From: Clostridia bacterium
Lineage (GTDB): Bacteria > Bacillota > Clostridia > Oscillospirales > Acutalibacteraceae
DNA: 64,000 nucleotides
Direction: 5' to 3'
Assembly: GCA_017550625.1 (NCBI GenBank)
Contig: JAFZOL010000053.1
Coordinates: 1-64,000, forward strand
Positions 25,186 to 35,100 of the stretch are shown in pieces; the stretch's first letter is position 1; each line of letters opens with the position of its first letter. The position numbers were made by a program, and so were the translations under genes. Under the pieces are notes generated by a model. The model made no database searches, was not told the DNA's origin, and was given only the letters and a program-made list of their open reading frames with translations.

Positions 25186-25827
25186 TTACACCAGTTTTTC
25201 GATGTCCTTGACGTGGCCCATCACGATGAGATGGTCCTCGGCGCGGAACTGATAATCAGGGGAAAGCACGGGCTTGATCTCGGTGTCGATCTTTGAGGCG
25301 ATCACGTTCACGTTGTATTTCGCACGGATGCCAAGCTCCCTGACGGTGCGTCCCGCCCAGCGTTCGGGCGTTGAGATCTCGTAAATCGCGTAGTTGTTGC
25401 CGAGGTCGATCGCGTCGAAGATGCTGTCGTTGCTCTCGGCTACGGCGATGCGCTGCGCCACGTCGTATTCGGGATACACAACGCGGTCGGCGCCGCTGCG
25501 CAGCAGGAATTTCGATTCGATATCGCGGTTGACTTCGGTGATCACCTTTTTTGCGCCGAGCTCGCTCAGCAGGTTCGTGATCTCGAGCGCATCTGAAAAG
25601 CACCCGCCGAGGCAAACGAAACATGTGTCGAATTCATCCACGCCGAAGCTCCGGAGCACCGATACGTTGGTGCAGTCGGCGATCTTGGCGCTGACAGCGA
25701 AAGACGCCATGGAATCGATGATCTCGGGGTCTTTGTCCGCGATCATGACCTCGGCGCCGAGGTCGTTGAGTTTTTTGCACAGGTGCACGCCGAAGGTCGA
25801 CATGCCGATGATGAGAAAAGATTTCAT
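25186..25827 (-). CDS. ktrA: Potassium channel regulatory subunit KtrA/TrkA
   Basis: Cytoplasmic gating ring subunit of a Ktr/Trk potassium uptake system. The 213-residue protein has an N-terminal RCK Rossmann domain (about 1-125; nucleotide motif GMSTFG in place of GxGxxG) and a C-terminal RCK_C domain (about 135-213). In B. subtilis and S. aureus, RCK_C of KtrA binds cyclic di-AMP and shuts uptake, linking this gene to gdpP at 4.5-6.5 kb; that link is inferred here. It lies 12 bases after the membrane subunit gene. Confidence 0.92.
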   Translation of the reverse strand: MKSFLIIGMSTFGVHLCKKLNDLGAEVMIADKDPEIIDSMASFAVSAKIADCTNVSVLRSFGVDEFDTCFVCLGGCFSDALEITNLLSELGAKKVITEVNRDIESKFLLRSGADRVVYPEYDVAQRIAVAESNDSIFDAIDLGNNYAIYEISTPERWAGRTVRELGIRAKYNVNVIASKIDTEIKPVLSPDYQFRAEDHLIVMGHVKDIEKLV

Positions 25828-25839
25828 ATCAAAAACTCC

Positions 25840-27174
25840 TTAACCGATATTGATATCCTCTTTGGGATACTGCACCTTGGGCCGTACGCGCTTTTCGAGC
25901 AGGGCCGAAGCGAGGGTAACGCTGCCCACGCGCCCGCAGAACATCAGCAGCATGATGAGCACGAGCCCTATGTTGGGCAGTTCGCGCGTGATGCCCATCG
26001 ACATACCGACGGTTCCCATCGCCGAGAACGCCTCAAACAGGACCTGTGTGAGCGGCAGCCCGTAAGCGGAGATCACGAACGATGCGATCATCACGAGCGA
26101 AAAATTGAAGCACACCACGCCAGAGGCTTTCCGTAGCCCAGCGGGATCGAGCGAGCGGCCGAACAGCTGCGGCTCCCCTGCCGACGAACGCAGCGAGGAC
26201 ACGAGATAGATGAACATGATCGCGAGGGTCGTGGTCTTGATGCCGCCGGCGGTGGAGCCCGGCGAGCCGCCGATGAACATCAGAAAGCACGACAGCAGCG
26301 CCGACGGGTCGGAGAGCTTCGATAAGTCTACGGTATTGAACCCAGCCGTTCTGCACGTAACAGACTGGAACAGCGCCGAAAGGAGCGCCTCGCCCACGCC
26401 GACGTCCGCGAACAGGGCGTTGCGCTCAAACACGTAATACGCGAAGGCGCCGCCGAACGTGAGCACGGCGGATACGACGAGCACGAGCTTGGAATGCAGA
26501 GAATAGCGCTTCAGGCGCCAGCGGTATTTGCGCACGTCCTCCCACACCTGGAAGCCGATGCCGCCGACGGTGATGAGAAGAATGAATACGATGTTGATAT
26601 AGGCGCGGTCGCAATAGGACACGAGCGAAGAGAAGGGCTCTTTTACACCCATGAGGTCGAAGCCCGCGTTGCAGAACGCGGAGATCGAATGGAAGACGCC
26701 GTAATAGATCCCCTTCCACACGCCGAACTCGCGGATGAACGGGATCGCCAGCAGCACCGTCCCCGCGCTCTCTATCAGAATTGCGCCTTTCACGATGTAG
26801 CGCACGTACCCTCGGAGCCCGGCGATGCGGCCGGTGTTCACGCTTTCGGCCATCAGGGCGCGGCTTTTGAGCCCGAGCCCCTTTCGCATGAATGAGAGGA
26901 AGGCCGTGGCGATCGTGATGAAGCCGAGGCCGCCGATCTGGATCAGCGTGATGATCACGATCTGCCCGAACAGCGACCAATGCGTGGCCGTGTCGACCAC
27001 GATGAGGCCCGTCACGCATGAGGCGGAAACGGAGGTGAACAGAGACGGGAGAAACGGCGTCCACGTGCGGTCGCGCGAGGCGATGGGAAGCGAAAGAAGG
27101 CATGCCCCGATCAGCGCGAGCAGCAGAAAGCCGATCGTGATGATCTGTACGTTGGTCATTTTTTTCAGTCGCAT
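25840..27174 (-). CDS. ktrB: Potassium uptake membrane subunit KtrB/TrkH
   Basis: Ion-conducting subunit of a Ktr/Trk system. The 444-residue protein has the four M1-P-M2 repeats with filter sequences SASCVTGL, SAFCNAGF, SVTCRTAGF and SAMGTVGM, each with its central glycine. Length suits KtrB (around 445) better than the longer TrkH. The start overlaps the end of pncC by 10 bases and ktrA follows after 12 bases, so the three are probably on one transcript. Confidence 0.95.
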   Translation of the reverse strand: MRLKKMTNVQIITIGFLLLALIGACLLSLPIASRDRTWTPFLPSLFTSVSASCVTGLIVVDTATHWSLFGQIVIITLIQIGGLGFITIATAFLSFMRKGLGLKSRALMAESVNTGRIAGLRGYVRYIVKGAILIESAGTVLLAIPFIREFGVWKGIYYGVFHSISAFCNAGFDLMGVKEPFSSLVSYCDRAYINIVFILLITVGGIGFQVWEDVRKYRWRLKRYSLHSKLVLVVSAVLTFGGAFAYYVFERNALFADVGVGEALLSALFQSVTCRTAGFNTVDLSKLSDPSALLSCFLMFIGGSPGSTAGGIKTTTLAIMFIYLVSSLRSSAGEPQLFGRSLDPAGLRKASGVVCFNFSLVMIASFVISAYGLPLTQVLFEAFSAMGTVGMSMGITRELPNIGLVLIMLLMFCGRVGSVTLASALLEKRVRPKVQYPKEDINIG

Positions 27175-27665
27175 GCGTTTTCCCTCAACAATATGGTCAG
27201 TTTCTGCGCCGCGCGAAAGGCGGCGAGGCGCCGGACCTCGTTTCTTCCTCTGTCGCCAAAATCGACCGTTTCGGCAAACGTTTTTCCGAACACACGGTAT
27301 CCGAAGCAGACCCGCCCGACGGGCAGCACGCCATCCGAGCCGGGCCCGGCAAAACCGGTGATGCCGACGCCGATCTCGGCGCCCGCGCGTTCGGCGGCGC
27401 CGAGCGCCATCTCTTTCGCGGTCTCTTCGCTCACAACGCCGAAATCTTCGACCGTGCGTCGCGATACGCCGATAAGCTTGTCCTTCGCGTCGACGGAATA
27501 GACGATAAAGCCGTATTCCATCACGTCGGACGCGCCGGGGATCTCCGCAAGCGTCGCCGAAAAGAGCCCCGCGGTGCAGGATTCCGCCGCGGCGACGTGC
27601 AGATTTCGCGCCTTTAACAGGCCGAACAGCGTTTCAAAAGGCTTCAGATACGCTTCGTGCGTCAT
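27165..27665 (-). CDS. pncC: Nicotinamide-nucleotide amidase (CinA C-terminal domain)
   Basis: Deamidates NMN in pyridine nucleotide recycling. The 166-residue protein is a standalone CinA C-terminal domain with AAESCTAGLFSATLAE, GFIVYS and ITGFAGPGSDG. The competence-protein N-terminal MoaB-like domain of full CinA is absent. ATG 27665 has GGTGG about 5 bases upstream; an alternative TTG four codons earlier is less likely. It has a sigma-A promoter just upstream and leads into ktrB. Confidence 0.9.
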   Translation of the reverse strand: MTHEAYLKPFETLFGLLKARNLHVAAAESCTAGLFSATLAEIPGASDVMEYGFIVYSVDAKDKLIGVSRRTVEDFGVVSEETAKEMALGAAERAGAEIGVGITGFAGPGSDGVLPVGRVCFGYRVFGKTFAETVDFGDRGRNEVRRLAAFRAAQKLTILLRENACD

Positions 27666-27681
27666 ATAAACCACCAAGCAT

Positions 27682-27709
27682 ATTTTATCATAAAATTTGA
27701 AAATTGCAA
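27682..27709 (-). promoter_or_regulatory. Sigma-A promoter of pncC-ktrB-ktrA
   Basis: Minus strand TTGCAA (27709-27704), 16-base spacer, TAAAAT (27687-27682). No cyclic di-AMP riboswitch fold fits in the short leader. Confidence 0.6.
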
Positions 27710-27713
27710 GAAC

Positions 27714-28667
27714 TTATATATATTTGAGCGTTTCTTCCCTGCCGAGCAGCGCCGAAGGCGGGATTTCGAGGGGCGTGATCGCCCCGACGCGGCCTTCGCT
27801 TGACAATCGGCAAACTGCCTTCGCGAACACTGTCAGCACGCGTCCGGTAAACGCGGGATTCGACGGCAGCGTGAGCCGGAATTCGGCTCTGTCGCCCGTT
27901 TCATCGGACGCGCACAGCACTTTCCCCGCGTGCGGAAAGCCGGTGTACTCGCGCAGGAACTCTTCTTTCTCTACAAAATGGACCTCAGTATCGTAACCAA
28001 GATAATAAGCGGGCATGGTGACGATGCCCTTTTCGATCTCTTTACGGTCGGCGTTCTCATCCGCGACGACGTATACCACACGTCTGTGCGTTTCTTCGGC
28101 GGAATGGTCAGAACGCGGATCGGCAAAGAACTTCGTTTCCGCGTCGGGCTTCGAAACAGTATACGACGCGGCATACCGAACGCCGGGGACGCCGCGCACC
28201 GCCTCGGAATGCCCCTGACTCACGCCGGGGCCCCAAAGCGTGCAGATCTCGGCGTTTCGCAGAACGGCGGCGCCGTACATCCGGGCGATCGAGAAGAGAC
28301 CCGGGTCCCAGCCTGCGGAGATCAAAGCGAGCTTGTTCGCGCGTCGAGCTGCCTCGTCCACCGCGGCGAAATGCGCCGAAACGTCAGTATGTGTATCGAA
28401 CGAATCGACAACGTTGAAGCGTGACGCGAGCTTCGGCGTGGTGTGAGGCAGATCGCTCTTGCTGCCGCCGCAATTGATCATCACGTCGATCTCGTTCGCA
28501 AACCGTTCAAGCGCGTTAACGGAATAAACCGGCGCGCCGTACGTGCTTATTACTTGTTCAGGGTTTCTTCTTGTGAATATGCCGACGAGTTGGATCTCAT
28601 CGTCTTCATTGATCGCGTTTTCGACCCCGCGCCCGAGGTTCCCGTAACCGTATATCGCAAATCTCAT
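27714..28667 (-). CDS. ddh: meso-Diaminopimelate D-dehydrogenase
   Basis: NADPH enzyme that forms meso-diaminopimelate directly from tetrahydrodipicolinate and ammonia, the short route to peptidoglycan cross-links and lysine. The 317-residue protein opens with the dinucleotide motif YGYGNLGRGVE and keeps CGGSKSDLP, GWDPGLFS and the PGVSQGHSEAV region typical of Ddh. It follows dapB by 15 bases, so the two consecutive pathway steps are encoded together. This enzyme makes the succinylase or acetylase branch dispensable. Confidence 0.95.
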   Translation of the reverse strand: MRFAIYGYGNLGRGVENAINEDDEIQLVGIFTRRNPEQVISTYGAPVYSVNALERFANEIDVMINCGGSKSDLPHTTPKLASRFNVVDSFDTHTDVSAHFAAVDEAARRANKLALISAGWDPGLFSIARMYGAAVLRNAEICTLWGPGVSQGHSEAVRGVPGVRYAASYTVSKPDAETKFFADPRSDHSAEETHRRVVYVVADENADRKEIEKGIVTMPAYYLGYDTEVHFVEKEEFLREYTGFPHAGKVLCASDETGDRAEFRLTLPSNPAFTGRVLTVFAKAVCRLSSEGRVGAITPLEIPPSALLGREETLKYI

Positions 28668-28682
28668 ACGTCTCTCTCCTCT

Positions 28683-29363
28683 TCATTCCGTATAGAGCCC
28701 GGGGCTTCGCCCGGTCAGTCGTTTCGCGGCCTCCAAGGCGCCGTGTGCGAACGAGTCGCGCGAAATGATCTCGTGTATGATCGTCAGCTTTTCGTCAGCG
28801 CCTTTGACCGTGATCTCGTGTATGCCTTTTACATCCGCCTCGCGTTTTGAAATAATCTCAACAGGTATATTCGCGTTGCCACTGAGTATATCGCTTGCAA
28901 ATGCTTTCGCCGTGCCGCTCGGACTGTCCTTTTTGTGGACGCCGTGGATCTCCGTGATCGTGACTTCGCACGCTTCCAACGCGCCTACCGTTTCGGCAAC
29001 GACGGATCTTATCAACGGATAACAGACCGCGAAATTCGCCGTCATAAGGATAGATATTATTTCCGCTGCTTTCCTGATCTCGACCATATCCTCCGGAGTC
29101 TGCCCAGTCGTGCCGATCACGAGCGGCAACCTTCGGGAAACCGCAAATGAAACGATCTCGCGCGTTTGGGTCCTGTTTGAGAAATCAACGATCACGTCGG
29201 CGGGCCAAACGGCCTGTTCCGCGCTTTTGACGCAGTTGAATCCTTCGCTGCCGTCGGTATTCCGGTCTATCCCTCCGGAGAGATGAGCTCCGGACGTGCG
29301 CAGCAGCAACCGCACAAGAGTACTGCCCATTTTTCCCTTCGCGCCGCTCACGATCACGTCCAT
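28683..29363 (-). CDS. dapB: 4-Hydroxy-tetrahydrodipicolinate reductase
   Basis: Reduces hydroxytetrahydrodipicolinate in the lysine/DAP pathway, supplying the substrate of Ddh. The 226-residue protein has the GxxGxxG motif GAKGKMG at the N terminus, GTTGQT, and the variant HGVHKKDSPSGTAK of the family signature HHxxKxDAPSGTA. It is shorter than E. coli DapB (about 270) but similar to clostridial versions. GAGGTG lies before the ATG. The terminator of the gene upstream sits 10-50 bases before the start, so expression may depend on readthrough or a weak unseen promoter. Confidence 0.93.
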   Translation of the reverse strand: MDVIVSGAKGKMGSTLVRLLLRTSGAHLSGGIDRNTDGSEGFNCVKSAEQAVWPADVIVDFSNRTQTREIVSFAVSRRLPLVIGTTGQTPEDMVEIRKAAEIISILMTANFAVCYPLIRSVVAETVGALEACEVTITEIHGVHKKDSPSGTAKAFASDILSGNANIPVEIISKREADVKGIHEITVKGADEKLTIIHEIISRDSFAHGALEAAKRLTGRSPGLYTE

Positions 29364-29374
29364 ACCTACACCTC

Positions 29375-29415
29375 AAAAAAAACAAATAGACGACCGGCAA
29401 GCCGATCGTCTATTT
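29375..29415 (-). terminator. Terminator of the zinc-ribbon dehydratase gene
   Basis: Minus-strand hairpin ATAGACGATCGGC/GCCGGTCGTCTAT with a two-base loop and a T-run, just after the stop at 29436 and immediately before dapB. Confidence 0.88.
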
Positions 29416-29435
29416 CTATGCTGAGCGTTATGCGT

Positions 29436-30965
29436 TTATTTCTTCTTTTCCCAGCCGGCGAAGATATCGTCAAAGTGATACACGTTGTGCTCTTCCTTCG
29501 TGTGGTTGGTGTACCAGACCTGCGCGAAGAAAGGATTGGTCTTCGCGATCTCGTCGTAGTTCCAGGTCTTTTCGGGAAGATAGCATTCGGGGCACCAGTG
29601 ACCGCCGAGCAGGATGAGGTTGGGGCTCGCCTCGAATTCGGCGCCGCAGCAGCCGCACTTCCAGCGCAGCTTCGTCATGAGGTCGCCCTTGGTCATCGTT
29701 TCGCTCAGGCACTCGCCGCCCCTGAATTCCGCAGCCTTGCGCATATCGTCGATGTCGAGCTCGCTCTTGGGCTTCGATTCATCGTAACCGTGCGAGAGCT
29801 TATATTTCTCGGCGGCTTCGTTGGACTTGTCGGGGCTTTCGAGCTTGAAATCCTCCCACTTCGAGGGAATCTTCAGATAGTCTTCATACGAGCCGTAATA
29901 GGCGGACATTCTGACGGGATCCTTGGTCTTGACCCAATCAAGCGTGCCCCACTTGGGCGTCTGGGCGATCTTCTTCATGAAGGGCTTCGCGGCCACGCCG
30001 ATCGGCTTTTTGAAGGGCAGATACTTCGGGATGCGGTAATAGAACTCCACCTGGCTCGCGAGACGGTCGAAATAGTCCTTCACGGGCAGGTTCTCGCGGA
30101 AGTGCAGATACTCCTCGAGCAGGTCGCCGTCGGCATAATACTGACCGTGGAAGTTCTTGATGGTAAACCAGTTGGGATCGAACAGGTTCTTCGGCGAACC
30201 GAGGCCGATGCAGCCGAGCAGCAGCTCTTCGAATTCGAAGTTCGTGAGGCGGTATTCTTTGCCGGAGCCGATGTTATAATATCTCTGGAAGAACTCTTCG
30301 GGCAGGTCCTCTGTTACAAAGTTGCACATGAGACGGCCGGCGTCTTCCACAGTGCACCACTCGAGCATGCCGTTGAGCGGGACGTGATACATGATGGGCT
30401 CCATGTTGTGCAGGATCGCGGGATACAGGATGCCGGACTGGCGCATCACGACCCAGTGCTTGATGCCGCTTTCGACGAACACACGCTCAGCCATGACCTT
30501 GGAGATCGCGTAGTGGTCGTAAACGGAGATCTTGATCGGGTCGCCGCAGCGGCCCCAGTGGATGGGCGTGTTTCTGTCGCCGGTTTCGGCAACGGAGCCG
30601 ATGTAGCAGACCTTGATGTCGTCGGCATTCGGCTGCGCGAGGACGGCCTTCACGATGTTTTCGGCGGCGCCCACGTTGACCTTTCTGGTCGTGTAGGGCT
30701 TATAGTCCGCCGCGGGAGACACCATGCCGCCGATGTGCAGCACGTAATCAGCGCCGGTGACGCCCTTGAGGATCGATTCGTAATCGAGAAAATCGCCCCA
30801 GATGACCTCAACGTTCTTGTCGCCGAGATAGGGTTTCAGCTTTTCTTTGTTCGCTTCGGAGGCGCGGGCAAGGAAATGAACCTTGACGTCCTTGTGCTTA
30901 TAGAGCTCCTGGAACGCCGCCCAACCCATGTTGCCGGTGCCGCCGGTAAGAAATACAGTTTTCAT
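29436..30965 (-). CDS. NAD-dependent epimerase/dehydratase-like protein with C-terminal zinc ribbon
   Basis: The 509-residue protein has an extended short-chain dehydrogenase fold: GGTGNMG nucleotide site at 8-14 and the catalytic pair Y152/K156 in HYAISK. Relatives act on nucleotide sugars, flavonoid-like or sterol substrates; the substrate here is unknown. After about residue 340 the protein continues with a helical, charged stretch and then a metal-binding module with CxxC at 437-440 and 458-461 (CGCC...CPEC), which the usual family members lack. A single-gene transcript: good promoter upstream, terminator downstream. Possible reading: electron-transfer or protein-contact module on a sugar-modifying enzyme, but this is a guess. 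Confidence 0.75.
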   Translation of the reverse strand: MKTVFLTGGTGNMGWAAFQELYKHKDVKVHFLARASEANKEKLKPYLGDKNVEVIWGDFLDYESILKGVTGADYVLHIGGMVSPAADYKPYTTRKVNVGAAENIVKAVLAQPNADDIKVCYIGSVAETGDRNTPIHWGRCGDPIKISVYDHYAISKVMAERVFVESGIKHWVVMRQSGILYPAILHNMEPIMYHVPLNGMLEWCTVEDAGRLMCNFVTEDLPEEFFQRYYNIGSGKEYRLTNFEFEELLLGCIGLGSPKNLFDPNWFTIKNFHGQYYADGDLLEEYLHFRENLPVKDYFDRLASQVEFYYRIPKYLPFKKPIGVAAKPFMKKIAQTPKWGTLDWVKTKDPVRMSAYYGSYEDYLKIPSKWEDFKLESPDKSNEAAEKYKLSHGYDESKPKSELDIDDMRKAAEFRGGECLSETMTKGDLMTKLRWKCGCCGAEFEASPNLILLGGHWCPECYLPEKTWNYDEIAKTNPFFAQVWYTNHTKEEHNVYHFDDIFAGWEKKK

Positions 30966-30993
30966 AATAACGCTCCTTTATTTGATTGAATCT

Positions 30994-31022
30994 ATTCTAC
31001 ATTATTTTTTCGGTCCTGTAAA
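30994..31022 (-). promoter_or_regulatory. Sigma-A promoter of the zinc-ribbon dehydratase
   Basis: Minus strand TTTACA (31022-31017), 17-base spacer, TAGAAT (30999-30994), about 28 bases before the start codon. Confidence 0.65.
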
Positions 31023-31052
31023 CACAAAAATCCGATATTTTACGGATTATTC

Positions 31053-31082
31053 AAAAAAAACTCCCTGCCGCCGGGCAGGGAG
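31053..31082 (-). terminator. Terminator of pfkA
   Basis: Minus-strand hairpin CTCCCTGCC/GGCAGGGAG followed by eight T residues, 13 bases after the pfkA stop. Confidence 0.92.
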
Positions 31083-31095
31083 CGTCTGTTTTCGG

Positions 31096-32085
31096 TCAGA
31101 TGGAGATTTCCATCGCGATGTTATAGAGCCTGAGATCGATGGACTTCGTCATATTGAGCGCCTCGAAGATGTCGTAATCGTAGATCTGCTCTTTCTGCAT
31201 GGCGACCACGCGGTTGCCGATGCCGTCGAGCAGCAGGTGCGCGGCACGGGACCCCATCTCGCTGGCAACGACCCTGTCTTTCGCGGACGGTGAACCGCCG
31301 CGCTGGACGTGGCCGAGTACGGTAGCGCGGCTTTCGACGCCGAGGTTATGCTCGATATATTTGGCGAGCGCCGACACGCCGTTGATGCCCTGTGCCTCGA
31401 GCTTTTCGGTAACGCCCTCGGCGACAACGATGATGAAGTGCTCCTTGCCCGTTTTCTGCGTTCTGCGCATGCGCTCGATGATATCCTTCTCGATATCGAA
31501 CTCAAGCTCGGGGATCAGGATGGACGTGGCGCCGATCGCGATGCCGGCGTTGAGTGCGAGATAGCCAGCGCGTCTGCCCATGACCTCAACGACCGTGCAG
31601 CGATCGTGCGATTCACTGGTGTCGCGGATACGGTCGATCATATCCATGATCGTGTTGAGGCACGTATCGTAGCCGATCGTGTAGTCGCAGCAGCCGATAT
31701 CGTTGTCGATCGTGCCGGGGATGCCGACGCAGTTGACGCCGCGAAGGCTCAGGTCCCGCGCGCCGCGGAACGAACCGTCGCCGCCGATGACCACGATGCC
31801 CTCGATCTCGTTGGCCTTGCAGATCTCGATGGCCTTCTGCATGCCCTCTTCGGTGGCGAATTCGGGGCAGCGCGCCGAATAGAGCATGGTGCCGCCGCGA
31901 TGGATGATGTCAGAAACGCTTCTGAGGTTCATCTCGAACATATCGCCCGCCATGAGGCCCATATATCCTCTTCTGATGCCGAGCACACGCGCGCCGTTTT
32001 CACAGCCGGTACGCACGACCGCACGGATGGCGGCGTTCATGCCGGGGGCGTCGCCGCCGCTGGTAAGTACAGCAATCGTTTTCAT
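31096..32085 (-). CDS. pfkA: ATP-dependent 6-phosphofructokinase
   Basis: Glycolytic enzyme phosphorylating fructose 6-phosphate. The 329-residue protein has GGDAPGMN at about 10-17, GGDGSFRGA, the catalytic TIDNDI and MGRRAGYLA motifs. The residue after GGDGS and the length (about 320-330) indicate the ATP-using PfkA rather than the pyrophosphate-dependent form, though glycine in GGDGS fits this. Located directly downstream of dnaE with its own promoter; dnaE close to pfkA is common in Firmicutes. Confidence 0.96.
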   Translation of the reverse strand: MKTIAVLTSGGDAPGMNAAIRAVVRTGCENGARVLGIRRGYMGLMAGDMFEMNLRSVSDIIHRGGTMLYSARCPEFATEEGMQKAIEICKANEIEGIVVIGGDGSFRGARDLSLRGVNCVGIPGTIDNDIGCCDYTIGYDTCLNTIMDMIDRIRDTSESHDRCTVVEVMGRRAGYLALNAGIAIGATSILIPELEFDIEKDIIERMRRTQKTGKEHFIIVVAEGVTEKLEAQGINGVSALAKYIEHNLGVESRATVLGHVQRGGSPSAKDRVVASEMGSRAAHLLLDGIGNRVVAMQKEQIYDYDIFEALNMTKSIDLRLYNIAMEISI

Positions 32086-32123
32086 ATCTTCCTCCTGTAA
32101 AAGGTTTCACAAATCGATTCTAT

Positions 32124-32151
32124 ATTATAATGGAATTCGCCGCGTTGTCAA
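32124..32151 (-). promoter_or_regulatory. Sigma-A promoter of pfkA
   Basis: Minus strand TTGACA (32151-32146), 16-base spacer, TATAAT (32129-32124), consensus hexamers, directly after the dnaE stop. Confidence 0.8.
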
Positions 32152-32159
32152 GAGAGAAT

Positions 32160-35100
32160 TTACGTTCTCAGCGCCACGTTCGTTTCTCCGAGCAGCTTTT
32201 TGAGGCCGCCGATCAGCGCGGCGTTGTGCTCTACCGAGATCCCTGAATTCATTTCATAGGTCTTTGTGTCTTCGAAATACAGGAACACGTTCACGCTGCC
32301 CGGGAAGATAGCACACATCTTTTTCGCGCGCTCGCATGCGGGCGCCGACGCGCCTGGTACGCGCAGGAATATCCCCTTCGGCGCCCGGCTTCCGTTCGCT
32401 TTCTGCGGCGACGTCTCGCGGGTCTCGGGTTCCGGTTCCGGCCGGGGCGCCGGCAGTTCAGGTTCCGTCTCCTGGGCTGTGCGTTCGGGTTCTTCTTCAG
32501 GCTCAGCAGGCTCGTCGCGCTCTTCGCCGTCATAGGCGTTGAGGGCGCTGGCGCCGGTGGAATAGGCGCGCGCCGGCGTTTTATAGTGCGTCACGGCAGG
32601 AAGCTCATCGAGGGGCGTCACGTTCTCACATAGGATCTTCGGCATCTCGTCGTCGCGCAGTGACACCTTGCCGCTCAGAAGCACGATCTCGTCCTCGATC
32701 AGGTATTTGCCGATCTTATCGAAAGTCTTCGGGAATACGAGGCACTCGATGCCGCCATAAACGTCTTCCACGCTCAGAAACGCCATCGTGGTGTTGCTGC
32801 GCGTGATCTTTTTTCTGACCGTGGACAGGATGCACAGGATCTGCACCTCGTCGCCGTCGTGCAGCGGCGAGTCGATCTCTGTGAGGGACGATTCTTTGAT
32901 ATCGGTGCTCTTCACACAGCCGAGCGCCTTGGCAAGCTCCATGTGCTCGGCAACAGGATGCCCTGACATATAGATGCCCGTCGTAAGTTTTTCATTGGCG
33001 AGCAGCTCTTTGAGCGGCAGCTCCGGGATATCGGGAGCCTCAATCTCGGCGGCCGACGCGAACACGGACCCGAGGTCGAAGAAACCGATCTGGCCCTCGA
33101 GCTTGTTCTTCTTGTCGGAATCGAGCTGCCCGAAGATATCGTCGATCATCCTGAGCATCTGGCTGCGTCTGAGGCCGAAGCAGTCAGTCGCGCCGCTCTT
33201 GATGAGGTTCTCAAGCGCGCGTTTGTTGAAATCCTTGCCGTAGCAGCGTTTGCAGAACGAGTAATAGCTTTCGAACGGGCCGTTCTCCTCGCGCTCTTCG
33301 ATGATCGCTTCGATCACGTTCGCGCCGAGGTTCTTGATCGCGAGCAGGCCGAAGCGGATGTTCTCGCCTACGACCGAGAAGTTCACTTCCGATTCGTTCA
33401 CGCTCGGCGGCAGCACCTTAAAGCCGAGGGTCGTCTGGCATTCGGTGATGTAGCCGACCACCTTATCGGTGTTGTCGAGCACGCTCGTGAGCATGGCCGC
33501 CATGAACGCCTGCGGATAATAGCAGCGCAGATACGCGGTCTGGTACGTAAGCAGGGCGTAGGCCGCGGCGTGGGATTTGTTGAACGCGTAGGAGGCGAAC
33601 GACGCCATATCGTCGAAGATCTTGTTCGCGGCCTCTTCGCTGACGCCGCGCTTGAGGCAGCCGTCGCACTTCGAGCCGCCGTCGGTGCCGTCGGAGCCGT
33701 TGATGAAATACTTTTTCTGCTGCGCGAGCACCTCGGGCTGCTTTTTCGCCACGGCGCGGCGAACCATGTCGGCGGCGCCCATCGAATAGCCGGCAAGCTC
33801 GCGGAAGATCTGCATGACCTGCTCCTGATACACGATGGTGCCGTAGGTCACGTCGAGGATCGGTTTGAGAAGAGGCGTGGCGTATTTGATCTTCGCGGGG
33901 TTCTGCCTGTTTTTGAGATAAGACGGGATCGCGTCCATCGGGCCGGGTCGGTAAAGCGCGATCACGGCGATGATATCTTCAAGATCCTTCGGTTTCATGT
34001 TGATCATGAGCGACCGGATGCCTGCGCTTTCACATTGGAACACCCCGAAGGTGCCGCCTTCGCCGAGCATTTCGTAGACCTTTTTGTCGTCCACGTCGAT
34101 CTTCATGATATCGAAATCAGGCTCCGTTTTACGGATCATGTTCACGGCGTCGGTGATGACCGTGAGAGTCCTCAGACCCAGGAAGTCCATTTTCAGCAGG
34201 CCGAGCTTTTCGACCCACCCCTTGTAATACTGAGTCACCACGGCGTCGCCGCTCTTGAACAGCGGCACGTAATCGTCCACGGGCTTGTCGCAGATCACCA
34301 CGCCGCACGCGTGCATGCCGGTGTTGCGCGGCATGCCCTCGATCTTGATCGAGGTGTCGATCACCTTTTTGACCATGGGATTCGAGTTATACATCTTTTT
34401 CAGCTCGGCGTTCGAATCCAGCGCTTTCTGGATCGTCATGTCAAGCTCCTGCGGGATCTCTTTGGTCACCGCCGCGACTTCGGCGAGCGGCATGCCGAGC
34501 ACCCTGCCGACGTCGCGCACGGCGCCCTTGGCTGCCAGCGTACCGAAGGTCGCGATCTGCGCCACGTGGTCCGCGCCGTAGCGGCGCACCACGTAGTCGA
34601 TCACGTCCTGTCTGTGCTCGTAACAAAAGTCGATGTCGAAATCGGGCATGCTGACGCGCTCGGGGTTCAGGAAACGCTCGAACAGCAGAGAGTAACGCAT
34701 CGGGTCGATATCTGTGATGCCGCAGGCGTATGCCGCGATGCTGCCGGCGCCCGAGCCGCGCCCGGGGCCGACCGGGATGCCGACGCTCTTCGCGTAGTTG
34801 ATATAGTCCCACACGATCAGGAAGTAGTCGATGAACCCCATCTGATGGATCACGTCGAGCTCGTAGTCGAGGCGCTCGCGATACTCCTGCGGATAGTCTT
34901 CGCCGTAGCGTTTGACCATCCCTTTATAGCAGAGGTCCTTGAAATATTCAAAGTGATCGGGGTTACCGGGGATCTCGAAGATCGGCAGCTTGGTGTTGCC
35001 GAACTCGAACTCATAATTGCAGCGCTCCGCGATCCTGTTGGTGTTTGCGAGCGCTTCCGGCACGTCAGGGAAAAGCTCGGCCATCTCGTCGCCGGATTTG

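Noticed and set aside
27666..27713. Cyclic di-AMP riboswitch before the potassium genes
   Set aside because: The 48-base gap is too short for the aptamer.
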